From contig DHRK01000030.1 in NCBI GenBank assembly GCA_002410325.1, forward strand, positions 1,100 to 52,625: a stretch of DNA of 51,526 nt, written 5' to 3'. Source of the stretch: Syntrophomonas sp. UBA5314. GTDB taxonomy: Bacteria > Bacillota > Syntrophomonadia > Syntrophomonadales > Syntrophomonadaceae. A program made the position numbers and the translations under genes. The notes below the pieces were generated by a model that saw nothing but the letters and a program-made list of their open reading frames with translations, searched no databases and was not told where the DNA came from. Below are positions 1 through 7,403 of the stretch, piece after piece (the first letter of the stretch is position 1; each line of letters opens with the position of its first letter).

Positions 1-150
1 TATCATTTTTCCTCATGAAAAGTAAAGGGGGTGGTACCCCTGAATGAGCATTAACGACCGATTTATTGGGCTTAAAGCATCAAATAATAAAAATAAATAA
101 ATAAACAAGCAAATAAAAAAAAGAGAATAAAGAAACAACAATAAATAGAG

Positions 151-224
151 GAGCATTAATGTAAACTAGAATGCCTAAAAATAGCACCCTACCGAAGATT
201 TTGCAACTAGTTTACATAATGCTC
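151..224. repeat. 74-bp inverted-repeat element
   Basis: The ends are near-perfect inverted repeats: GAGCATTAATGTAAACTAG (151-169) against CTAGTTTACATAATGCTC (207-224), differing by one extra A. The 37 bp between them show no gene. The inner motif TAGTTTACATAAT recurs at 11509-11521 and, as an inverted pair, at 27782-27811, so this may be a small dispersed repeat or a regulator site. The rest of 1-272 holds only an A-rich tract (about 75-150) and no gene. Confidence 0.5.
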
Positions 225-272
225 ATTATGGGAAGTTGAAAAATTATTTGAAAATGGGCTCTTCTAAAGATA

Positions 273-303
273 TAAAAGGCCCCCGGATATTCTCCTGGAG
301 CCT
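273..303 (-). terminator. Rho-independent terminator of the ferredoxin-domain gene
   Basis: Read on the minus strand, AGGCTCC and GGGGCCT form a 7-bp stem (one G-U pair) followed directly by TTTTATAT. It lies about 40 bp past the stop codon of the 345-1430 gene and would end the whole MarR-led transcript. Confidence 0.6.
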
Positions 304-344
304 CTCGATATCGCTTAATGATATATAGATTTATTAACTTGGTC

Positions 345-1430
345 TTATTCATTATTAATTTGCGTGAACTTCTCCAGTTTTCCTTTCTCTTTTAAAATAG
401 TAGTCATCAGTTCTTTACCGGTGGCTGGCACCGGAGGAACCACTTCCCTTCTCCGCATGGAGAGAGCTTCGGTAGGGCAGACCGAAACGCATAGACCGCA
501 GCCTATGCATTTATCCAGGCGTATATCAATAGTATCCTCTTTTTCTTCTATGGCATTTACGGGGCATCTATCCTCCGAACATACAAAACATCCGATGCAT
601 TCGTCAATATTAAGGCTTGCTATAAATGCCGACGTGGCTATTATATTGGGAGCATTATATTCGGTTATGCCGCGCAAGAGCGTACAGCAGCAGCTGCAGC
701 AATTACAAATAAGAGTTGGTTTGTCTCCGGAGTTATTTATACAATGAACCAATCCCTTTTCTTCACAAATGTCCAGGACGCGTAGCGCTTCATCTTTATC
801 AATCCATCTCGCCCGGTCTCTGTCTACCAGCACTTTGGCTATATTGTCAAAGGCCAGGCACACTTCTATGGGATTATCACATTTGTTCCCCATATGAACC
901 CGGCAGGCGCAATTGGTTACACTGAAGGCCTTGGCCTTGTTGATCATTTCGACCACCTGGTCGTAGGTTACCACTTCAGAGGTAAGTGGTATGGATTTTT
1001 GCACCGGGATAACCCTCATCTGTGGGGTGGGCGACCCGGCAAAGTTTGCGGAAAACGCTTCTTTATGATACTGCTCCCACAGTTCACTTAATTCCTTGAT
1101 ATGCGGATTCCGCTCGGCACGCATAAAAGGAAATTCGAAAAGGCCGGGCACATTGGGCAGCAAACAATAAGCCGTCTGTTCCTTCAGCTTAATGCCAGTG
1201 ATGGCCCCACGGTCCGCCAGGGCCTCTAAAAGCTCGGACAATCTGGCTTCTGCGATGCCAGACTTTTTGCTTATTTTACTCAAAGATTGGGGTACAAATG
1301 TCAAATAACAGGCCGCTTCAGCCTCTTCTTCCGAAAACATTATTTTTAATATCCGGGTAAAAGCCTCATGGGCCGGCGCGCCGGCCGCATGAGCATCCAG
1401 ACGTTCCTGCAAGCGTTGATAAACGTCCAC
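345..1430 (-). CDS. 4Fe-4S ferredoxin-domain protein with N-terminal winged helix
   Basis: The 361-residue protein begins with a predicted winged-helix-like segment (about residues 20-95), followed by a Cys-rich middle (NCACRVHMGNKC, then a CNCCSCCC run around residues 245-252). It ends with two classical ferredoxin motifs, CIGCFVCSEDRCP and CIGCGLCVSVCP, which should bind two [4Fe-4S] clusters. No signal peptide or membrane segment is seen, so it is probably cytoplasmic. It is the last gene of a minus-strand run that includes an MBL hydrolase 25 bp upstream, an Fe-S flavoenzyme, a QueG-like protein and a MarR regulator. It may deliver electrons to those oxidoreductases or act as a redox-sensing protein; both roles are inferred. 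The Cys-rich centre looks like extra cluster ligands. Confidence 0.85.
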   Translation of the reverse strand: MDVYQRLQERLDAHAAGAPAHEAFTRILKIMFSEEEAEAACYLTFVPQSLSKISKKSGIAEARLSELLEALADRGAITGIKLKEQTAYCLLPNVPGLFEFPFMRAERNPHIKELSELWEQYHKEAFSANFAGSPTPQMRVIPVQKSIPLTSEVVTYDQVVEMINKAKAFSVTNCACRVHMGNKCDNPIEVCLAFDNIAKVLVDRDRARWIDKDEALRVLDICEEKGLVHCINNSGDKPTLICNCCSCCCTLLRGITEYNAPNIIATSAFIASLNIDECIGCFVCSEDRCPVNAIEEKEDTIDIRLDKCIGCGLCVSVCPTEALSMRRREVVPPVPATGKELMTTILKEKGKLEKFTQINNE

Positions 1431-1455
1431 ACAAATTCCCCTCTCTATTCTCGAT

Positions 1456-2265
1456 TTATGATTGCCGATCTTCTACCAGCGAGCGAACAATATGATAGGG
1501 CGACCATTCACCATTACTGGCGTATTGAATAGGCATTTTTTTAGGAAACAGTTTCTGATAAATTTCTTTTATTTCCAATCCTTGTTTATGCAAAGATAGA
1601 ACTCGGTCTTGCAGTTCTTCCAAATATTCCAGTTTGCGCCGCAGCAGCTCATATCCGTTTTCTACAATACCCGCGTGGGAACAGAAAATAGTAGCAAAGT
1701 CCTCACCTAAGAGCCGGCGCAGAGAATCCATCAGTACCGGCATATTCTCCTGCCGCATTATAACCTTGGTCGTGTAATGGACATACAAGTCGCCGGTAAA
1801 AAGCCTTCCCTCGTTTTCATCTAAAAAGACTACGTGATCTTCAGTGTGCCCGGGGGCAGGTATCACTTTTAAACGGGTGTTTCCATTATCAATCACGTCC
1901 GGCAGAGGCAGCGGGTCAAAGGCAGGCCGCTTTCCCCAGAATACCTGGCGATATAAAGGTAACCTTGCGGCTTTTCTGCATTTTTCAATATATAAAGGCG
2001 CTATGTAGGCGGGAACATGGTATTTTTGGCTTAAATATCCGGTGTTTCCGGTATGGTCTTCATGAAAATGGGTATGAACTATTTTATCCAAACGTTTTCC
2101 GGAACAGAATTGATCAATCCCCTTCTGTAATCGGAAAGGGCCGCTGTCGATCAGGATGCCATCTAACCAATAAATATATACCAGCAGGCTGGTGGTTAAT
2201 GCATCAACCTTGCATTCATAATATTCCACACCTGGATAGCTTTTAGTTGAAACCATCAGGCTCAA
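1456..2265 (-). CDS. MBL-fold metallo-hydrolase
   Basis: This 269-residue protein carries the metallo-beta-lactamase metal-binding signature THFHEDH around residue 80. Further ligand motifs follow: GHTEDH, FTGDLY and CSHAG. The family hydrolyses thioesters, lactones and similar substrates with a di-metal centre; the substrate here cannot be read from sequence. No signal peptide is visible, so it is cytoplasmic. A GGAG ribosome site precedes the ATG. Its start is separated from the flavoprotein gene upstream by a 165-bp inverted-repeat element, so co-transcription with that gene depends on read-through of the element. The next gene (ferredoxin-domain protein) follows after 25 bp. A glyoxalase-II or acyl-thioesterase role would fit the redox and acyl-CoA setting but is only a guess. 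Confidence 0.85.
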   Translation of the reverse strand: MSLMVSTKSYPGVEYYECKVDALTTSLLVYIYWLDGILIDSGPFRLQKGIDQFCSGKRLDKIVHTHFHEDHTGNTGYLSQKYHVPAYIAPLYIEKCRKAARLPLYRQVFWGKRPAFDPLPLPDVIDNGNTRLKVIPAPGHTEDHVVFLDENEGRLFTGDLYVHYTTKVIMRQENMPVLMDSLRRLLGEDFATIFCSHAGIVENGYELLRRKLEYLEELQDRVLSLHKQGLEIKEIYQKLFPKKMPIQYASNGEWSPYHIVRSLVEDRQS

Positions 2266-2280
2266 CTCCTTTATTTACGA

Positions 2281-2445
2281 ATAGTGGTCTGTAACACCTA
2301 AAGGTTTAGGTTATCCGCCGAGAAAAATTTTCGCAGGGGAAGGCGGAGGAATGAGTAATACTGGACGTATTGCGATTGACGACAACGCAGCCCTGCGGAA
2401 ATTTGGCCGGTGGGAACCAAATTTTTAGGTGTTACAGACCACTAT
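2281..2445. repeat. 165-bp element with perfect 22-bp terminal inverted repeats (element A)
   Basis: The two ends (2281-2302 and 2424-2445) are perfect 22-bp inverted repeats beginning ATAGTGGTCTG. If the outermost TA is a target duplication, the element is MITE-like. Inside, a second inverted repeat (TTTTCGCAGGG / CCCTGCGGAAA) flanks a hairpin, AATAC-TGGAC-GTATT. Read on the minus strand, the interior contains GCTGCGTTG, TCAATC, ACGT..AGTA and CGCCTT in the same order as the 89-nt core shared by the elements at 36140 and 48312, suggesting a divergent member with different ends. It has no coding potential and sits between two co-oriented genes. Confidence 0.75.
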
Positions 2446-2457
2446 AAAATAATCCTT

Positions 2458-4464
2458 CTAGCAAAGATCGTTCATAACCGCTAGAAAGGCCTGGTGGATA
2501 GCGTCAGTTATTTGTCCAGGTTCCAAACTGTCGCCAATTACGGTAAAGGGAATACCCGTTTCCGGCAGGGCTTCCGCCAATTCTCGCACCGGTCGGGAGC
2601 CCACCGCAACAATGAGGTTGTCAAATTCCTCACTGTTCAATTTTCCGTCTTTTTCATAGGAGAGCATACGATCATGGAATGAATGGACGCTGGCCCGATT
2701 GACAATCCGTACACCGTGCTTCCTGAGTTCATTCATCAGCCCCCATATGCTGCTTCGGCCAACACCATTACCGACTCTGGGCATCTTTTCAAAAACGGTG
2801 ATCTGTTTGCTGCCCTGGAAGATCAATTGTTTGAGCCTTTCCGGGCTTTCCGCGTTATTGCTAAACAGAAAGCGGAGCACTGAATCAGAGATAGTGCCTT
2901 TTAAAGCCAGGAAATGCGCAGTTTCCAATCCGACCGCTCCTCCCCCCAGAACCGCGATCTTCCTGCCCAGGGGAGGATCGTTTGCTAAGACATCCCAGGC
3001 GTTAAACACCCCGGGACCGCCAATTCCTTCTATTGCAGGCTGCACCGGCCGGGCGCCCTCGGCAGCAATGATATAATCGGGTCGCAATTGCCGGATCAAA
3101 TCCAGGTCAACCATGGTGTTCATATGAACTTTAATATTCAGGACTTTTATCATTTCACTATAATACTCAATGATGCGCCACAACTCCTGTTTGTGAGGCG
3201 GGGTTCCAGCAATCCAGAGTTGCCCGCCGATTCGGTCTGTCTTTTCGTACAATTCAACCTTATGGCCGACCTCCGCTGCTCGAACCGCAGCTTCGAGACC
3301 GCCCGGCCCCGCTCCGATGACCAAAACCCTTTTCGGCTTGTCGGCCTGTATAATATTTCTTTCTCCTTCATAGCCCTGCCGGGGATTGACCATGCACTTT
3401 ACCGGGCGACCGACAACCAGTTCATCCATACAGCCCTGCAGACAAGCCACACAGGGCATAATCCGTTCCGGATGACCGGACCCGGCCTTTTGCGGCCAGA
3501 AAGGATCGGCCATCAAAACCCGGCCCAAATTAACCAGATCAGCCTGACCATCACGCAGGAGTTTTTCAGCCAGCTTCGGCTCAGGCACCCGGTTCGAGGC
3601 TATAACTGGAATCGAAACGGCTTCTTTGATAGTCTGGGCCAGGTAAATGTAAGCCCCGCGGGGAACGCTCATAGTCAACTGGGGCACATGGGCCTCATGC
3701 CAGCCCCCCGTAACACTTATCGCGTCAACCCCGGCTTTCTCGTAGACCCGGGCAATCTCTGGAGTCTCTAAGTCGGTATTGCTTCCCGCTACAAAATCAT
3801 TGCCGGCCATGCGAACCGTTATGGGATAATCCGGCCCCAGTATTTGCCTCATCTCTTCAATAATCTCCCGTGCAAACCTGGTCCGGTTTTCAAAACTGCC
3901 TCCGTATTCATCCTGGCGTCGGTTTCTGAGCGGAGAGAGAAACTGGCAAATGAGATACCCTGCCGAACCTATGATCTCAACCCCGTCAAAACCGGCCATT
4001 TTCGCTCTGGCAGCGCTTTTCACAAAGTCCTCCTGAACAGCTTTAATTTCATCCAAGGTCATTTCCCGAGCTTCAGCTTTGCTGTATTGTGAATAGACAG
4101 GACTGGGAGCTACCGGCTGAGTTCCTCCCATGTATTCAGGACGGGCATAAGCTCCTGCATGCATGAGCTGCACCCAAGCTTTTGCCCCGGCTGCCTGGAT
4201 TGCTCGCGCCAGGAGGGAAAAGGATTCTATTGCGTCATCGTTGTCCAACTGGGGCGTAAAATGCCCGATAGCCGATTCATCTATTCCCACCGGGCCTACT
4301 GTGACGATTCCCGCCCCTCCCCGAGCTTTTTCTACATAATAGTTTAGATATCTATCATTTAGCTTACCGTCCTGCGAATACAAGACACCCATGGAAGGGT
4401 ACACTATTCGGTTTTTTATTTGGGTTTTGTTTATATGAATAGGACTGAAAAGAGTTTCGAACAT
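2458..4464 (-). CDS. Fe-S flavoprotein of the 2,4-dienoyl-CoA reductase / enoate reductase family
   Basis: This 668-residue enzyme has the standard family layout. An Old-Yellow-Enzyme-type FMN TIM barrel spans residues 1 to about 340. A [4Fe-4S] cysteine set (CVACLQGC, then C 12 residues on) follows. The C-terminal half is an FAD/NAD(P) module with two dinucleotide folds (GAGPGGLEAA and GGGAVGLETA). Family members reduce activated C=C bonds of unsaturated acyl-CoAs, enoates or other electrophiles using NAD(P)H. The length matches FadH-type enzymes. It follows a QueG-like Fe-S gene by 76 bp and precedes element A. In a fatty-acid-oxidising syntroph, a dienoyl-CoA or enoate reductase role is likely, but exact substrate and cofactor preference are unknown. 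The MarR gene at the head of the cluster probably controls it. Confidence 0.88.
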   Translation of the reverse strand: MFETLFSPIHINKTQIKNRIVYPSMGVLYSQDGKLNDRYLNYYVEKARGGAGIVTVGPVGIDESAIGHFTPQLDNDDAIESFSLLARAIQAAGAKAWVQLMHAGAYARPEYMGGTQPVAPSPVYSQYSKAEAREMTLDEIKAVQEDFVKSAARAKMAGFDGVEIIGSAGYLICQFLSPLRNRRQDEYGGSFENRTRFAREIIEEMRQILGPDYPITVRMAGNDFVAGSNTDLETPEIARVYEKAGVDAISVTGGWHEAHVPQLTMSVPRGAYIYLAQTIKEAVSIPVIASNRVPEPKLAEKLLRDGQADLVNLGRVLMADPFWPQKAGSGHPERIMPCVACLQGCMDELVVGRPVKCMVNPRQGYEGERNIIQADKPKRVLVIGAGPGGLEAAVRAAEVGHKVELYEKTDRIGGQLWIAGTPPHKQELWRIIEYYSEMIKVLNIKVHMNTMVDLDLIRQLRPDYIIAAEGARPVQPAIEGIGGPGVFNAWDVLANDPPLGRKIAVLGGGAVGLETAHFLALKGTISDSVLRFLFSNNAESPERLKQLIFQGSKQITVFEKMPRVGNGVGRSSIWGLMNELRKHGVRIVNRASVHSFHDRMLSYEKDGKLNSEEFDNLIVAVGSRPVRELAEALPETGIPFTVIGDSLEPGQITDAIHQAFLAVMNDLC

Positions 4465-4540
4465 TATTTACCCCCACTTCTATACACGGCATTATGCTTC
4501 CAACAATTGTGTAGCCAAATGTTTATTCGTAAACGTTTGA

Positions 4541-5323
4541 TTATAAGTTTTGACCTATGGGGCAGGTGTGCAAGCATTTGAAACAAAAGTATTGGAAACC
4601 GATCATTTGGGCCTGGTACATCTTCATAAAATCTTCACTAAACAAAAGTTTCTTTTGCTCTTCGGGACTGCTTTTGACAAGCTTATTCCAGAAGCCTATG
4701 CTGGCTCCTATTCCATAGGGCTGAGAATTGCGCAGGCATTTCATATTGTCAGTCTTGCCTTCCTCATCTAAAGCTGATCCAGGGCATTCATCTACGCAGA
4801 TATTACAGTCGGTGCACAGGTCTTCAGTCACCGGGGGATCAGATGGAAGATCCATTTCACATAATACTGCCGTAAACAAAACTTTGGCTCCTAAACGAGG
4901 GTGGATAATGAGATTATGCCGCCCAAAATTGCCCAGCCCCGCAGCCAGGGCGGCATGCCGCAGGGAAACCTCCCCGATCAATCCCATGGCTTGGCCCCCC
5001 ATATCCAAGGGATAAGATGCTGGAATCGCCATAGCTTTGGTATGAAGTTCTTTCTCTAAAAAGCGGGTGAGTTTATAATTTACACCGCGGGAGAATTCCA
5101 TAAGATCTATGCGTCCTCCCATTGCGATAGAAGGGCTGGGACTCTCCCCATGGGAAGCCTCCCGGTAGGTCAGAACAATCATGGATTGGGCGGAAGGAAA
5201 CAATTCTTCTATTTTGGGTGAGCGGGGACTATTGTAGTCTTTGACATTGGCAAAACCAACATCATCCACCCCCAATTCTGTTGCATACTGGCGGATTCTC
5301 GATTTAACTTCTTCAGTATCCAT
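4541..5323 (-). CDS. QueG-like 4Fe-4S double-cluster oxidoreductase
   Basis: This 260-residue protein resembles the iron-sulfur part of epoxyqueuosine reductase and reductive dehalogenases. The core GNFGRHNLIIHPRLGA leads into CTDCNICVDECPGSAL, with another ligand set at the end, CFKCLHTCPIG. Together these can hold two [4Fe-4S] clusters. It is much shorter than true QueG (about 380 residues) and lacks its C-terminal repeat region, so epoxyqueuosine reduction is doubtful even though preQ0 genes occur at 32-34 kb. The start ATG has AGGAGGG upstream. It lies between marR and the Fe-S flavoenzyme, which suggests an electron-transfer or reductase role within that cluster. Product naming beyond the family is not supported. 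Confidence 0.8.
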   Translation of the reverse strand: MDTEEVKSRIRQYATELGVDDVGFANVKDYNSPRSPKIEELFPSAQSMIVLTYREASHGESPSPSIAMGGRIDLMEFSRGVNYKLTRFLEKELHTKAMAIPASYPLDMGGQAMGLIGEVSLRHAALAAGLGNFGRHNLIIHPRLGAKVLFTAVLCEMDLPSDPPVTEDLCTDCNICVDECPGSALDEEGKTDNMKCLRNSQPYGIGASIGFWNKLVKSSPEEQKKLLFSEDFMKMYQAQMIGFQYFCFKCLHTCPIGQNL

Positions 5324-5423
5324 CTTTACCCCTCCTCATATCTAAGCCGGTCTTACCGTCAATTTATCCCTGGCCTTCTGCTACTGACTGCTTGCTTCTC
5401 CCTTTTCACTCCTTCCTCTAAGC

Positions 5424-5834
5424 TCATAAAACCTGGTTCATCAATACTAAAAAAGCTTTTTGCTGCTCATCGCTGAGCTCACGGAGCATCCGGTGGTTGA
5501 ACTCCCTAGCAATGGGATATATGGTAGCCGCAAGCTCCCTCCCTTTATCGGTCAGATAAATGAGAAACACACGCCGGTCCTGGGAATCAACCCGTCTAAT
5601 GACCAGGCCTTCTTTCTCCATTCTGTCCACCAGACCGGTAAGGGCCGAATTGTCAAGCAACAGCTTTTCCGCCAAATTGCCTATACTCAAGCCTTCCTTT
5701 TGCTGCAGGGCAAAAAGAATAAAGGATTGTCCCAGGGTTATTCCGTACTGGCGGTATACCCCATTGTAGTAATTCTGTATTTTCCGAGCCGCCGCCCCAA
5801 TTTGAAAACAGACAAAGTCAGTAAAATTCTCCAT
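5424..5834 (-). CDS. MarR-family transcriptional regulator
   Basis: The 136-residue protein is the normal MarR length. It contains the winged-helix region GLSIGNLAEKLLLDNSALTGLVDRMEKEGL in pieces: the recognition helix is around NSALTGLVDRMEKEGL and the wing is around RRVDSQDRRVFLIYLT. MarR proteins bind palindromes as dimers and usually release DNA when a small phenolic or oxidising ligand binds. It is the first gene of the minus-strand redox cluster (gap of 100 bp to the QueG-like gene), so autoregulation and control of the downstream genes is the simplest model. The promoter TTGACA-N17-TATATT just upstream is followed by an AT-rich imperfect palindrome near 5850-5875, a possible operator. 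AGGAG precedes the ATG. Confidence 0.9.
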   Translation of the reverse strand: MENFTDFVCFQIGAAARKIQNYYNGVYRQYGITLGQSFILFALQQKEGLSIGNLAEKLLLDNSALTGLVDRMEKEGLVIRRVDSQDRRVFLIYLTDKGRELAATIYPIAREFNHRMLRELSDEQQKAFLVLMNQVL

Positions 5835-5877
5835 GCTTACTCCTAATTTATTTTATATGTCAAATATATTTATACAA

Positions 5878-5906
5878 AATATATCCTTATAAATTAATTA
5901 TGTCAA
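5878..5906 (-). promoter_or_regulatory. Sigma-A promoter of the MarR cluster
   Basis: On the minus strand, TTGACA (5906-5901) and TATATT (5883-5878) are separated by exactly 17 bp. The start of transcription would fall in the AT-rich stretch before marR, where an imperfect palindrome could hold a MarR dimer. The remaining part of the 5835-6149 gap contains only this and the promoter of the divergent gene. Confidence 0.7.
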
Positions 5907-6076
5907 TGACTGAAAATAGAACTTTTAAGCTTTTTATTGACAGGTAATTCACAGGTATTTTATGTCTTTCTTACCAGTTCCCCTATTGCTTATCAGCTAA
6001 TCCCAAAGCAGGACTGGACTGGTTGGTTCTACAACTAAAACCTTCATCAGTCCTTAATTTGCTATACTGGATAAAA

Positions 6077-6105
6077 TTGATTAGAAGCCTATATTCTGAT
6101 ACAAT
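6077..6105 (+). promoter_or_regulatory. Sigma-A promoter of the DUF503 gene
   Basis: TTGATT (6077-6082) and TACAAT (6100-6105) are separated by 17 bp. The predicted start lies about 40 bp before the GGGAGG ribosome site and ATG of the DUF503 gene. Confidence 0.55.
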
Positions 6106-6149
6106 AAATGCGTTTCTTCATTTCCTCAATTTGCATTGGGAGGTAAAAA

Positions 6150-6449
6150 ATGATGTACATCATGTATGGATATATCGAACTATACCATCCAAATTCCTCG
6201 TCTCTAAAAGAAAAGAGGATGACTGTTCAGAGCATTACGGCTCGAATGCGAAAACGTTTCAATGTCTCCATGCGTGAAGTCGGCCATCAGGAATTGTGGC
6301 AGAGGTCGGCTCTGGGATTTTCAGCAGTAAGTGGCAACTACTCTGACCTGGAATTGATCATCGAGGCGGTTAAAGACACATTAAACACGCATAATGATGA
6401 CTTTGCCGTTACCAGTTTCGAATCTCGCATAATAGATTGGGATTCTTAG
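6150..6449 (+). CDS. DUF503 (YlxP-like) protein
   Basis: The 99-residue product shows the DUF503 signature: a first strand followed by SSSLKEKRM, then KRFNVSMREVGHQELWQRSA and a mid-protein beta strand ALGFSAVSG. The family is a small ferredoxin-like fold. In Bacilli the homologue YlxP sits beside rbfA and infB, so a link to ribosome maturation has been suggested but not proven. Here it stands alone, divergent from marR and followed 108 bp later by a secreted metallohydrolase. The start is fixed by GGGAGG six bases before the ATG. An overlapping frame starting at 6023 is only a shadow. Confidence 0.85.
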   Translation: MMYIMYGYIELYHPNSSSLKEKRMTVQSITARMRKRFNVSMREVGHQELWQRSALGFSAVSGNYSDLELIIEAVKDTLNTHNDDFAVTSFESRIIDWDS

Positions 6450-6557
6450 AACTGATCGGTCAGCAATTTACCTGAAGTTAACCTGCAGATAAGCTTGACA
6501 GAAATAGCGGCGAGCCTGTTGATGCTTAAAGTCATTCCTCTCTAAGATGAGAAAGGA

Positions 6558-7340
6558 TTGATTTATTTGCACAAATCGCTTCGCCATCGTTTTTTGCCCA
6601 TATTTATGGCATTGCTATTCCTTATTATTAGCGGTCAACCTGCGCTTGCCGCAACCACGAGCACCGGCAGTTCGCCTTCCACCCGAACTGTCACTTTGAA
6701 TTCCGGCACCAAGTATTCCACTCCCATGTATGTAATTGACTCCGGCAAACCCGGCCCGGTGGTCCTTATTACCGGCGGCGTACACGGCAATGAAAGCGCC
6801 GGCTATCTGGCGGCAGCCCGGATGAAGGAAACCAAAATAAGCAAAGGCAAGCTGCTGGTGATTCCCAAGGCCAACAAGGTGGCAGTGGAACGCGGCACCC
6901 GCTATATAAGCGGCGAAAAGGACCTGAACCGGGCTTTTCCCACCAAAAAGGGAACCACGCCAAGCTATAAGCCGGCCCGGGCCATCTACCAGGTAGTAAA
7001 GGATTACGAAGTAGACTGGGTTATGGATATGCATGAGGGATATGACTATGCTTCCAGGAGTTCTTCGGTAGGCCAAAGCATTATTTACTATCCCAGCACT
7101 AAATGCACCGCCATGGCCAAAAAGATACTGAATAAAGTAAACAGCGGCATAAGCACATCGTACCGTAAATTCGAATCCCTGCGCTACCCGGTTTCCGGAA
7201 GCCTGGCCAGAAGCACGGCTCAATACCTGGGCACCAATTCCTTCATATTTGAAACCTGTTCGAGGGATACGCTGAATACCAGGATTAACAACCAGGTGCT
7301 GGCAGCCACCACCCTGCTCAGAGAATTAAACATGAAGTAA
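6558..7340 (+). CDS. Secreted M14/AspA-like zinc hydrolase (succinylglutamate desuccinylase/aspartoacylase fold)
   Basis: The 260-residue protein starts at TTG after AGAAAGGA. It has a signal peptide (positively charged head, then LPIFMALLFLIIS, cleavage likely after ALA near residue 32). The zinc-site motif GGVHGNESAG supplies His and Glu, and a downstream DMHEGYDY supplies the second His. A late Glu in FIFETCSRD is the likely catalytic general base. The family removes acyl or amino-acid groups from amide bonds. It is convergent with the amidoligase/ATP-grasp operon, sharing the inverted repeat at 7344-7403, so it could trim a product of that operon outside the cell or in the forespore space; this is inference. 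A simple peptide-scavenging carboxypeptidase is an alternative. Confidence 0.8.
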   Translation: MIYLHKSLRHRFLPIFMALLFLIISGQPALAATTSTGSSPSTRTVTLNSGTKYSTPMYVIDSGKPGPVVLITGGVHGNESAGYLAAARMKETKISKGKLLVIPKANKVAVERGTRYISGEKDLNRAFPTKKGTTPSYKPARAIYQVVKDYEVDWVMDMHEGYDYASRSSSVGQSIIYYPSTKCTAMAKKILNKVNSGISTSYRKFESLRYPVSGSLARSTAQYLGTNSFIFETCSRDTLNTRINNQVLAATTLLRELNMK

Positions 7341-7343
7341 GCA

Positions 7344-7403
7344 GTACAACGTTCCGTATATTGTGTATATAAGGATGTGCACAAATATACGGAATGTTGT
7401 ACT
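7344..7403. terminator. Long inverted repeat between convergent genes
   Basis: AGTACAACGTTCCGTATATT (7344-7363) and AATATACGGAATGTTGTACT (7384-7403) pair over 20 bp with one mismatch, and the stem can continue through GTG/CAC. It lies exactly between two convergent stop codons and overlaps the last bases of the amidoligase stop, so it probably ends transcription in both directions. There is no clear T-run, which is unusual for a terminator; a small-repeat origin is possible. Confidence 0.55.

Noticed and set aside
4480..4530. Sigma-54-like TTGGCTACACAATTGTT before the Fe-S flavoprotein
   Set aside because: The -12 element has GT instead of GC, and the gene appears to be inside the MarR transcript.
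6023..6277. 84-codon plus-strand frame before DUF503
   Set aside because: Overlaps the promoter and the clear DUF503 gene in another frame, without ribosome site.
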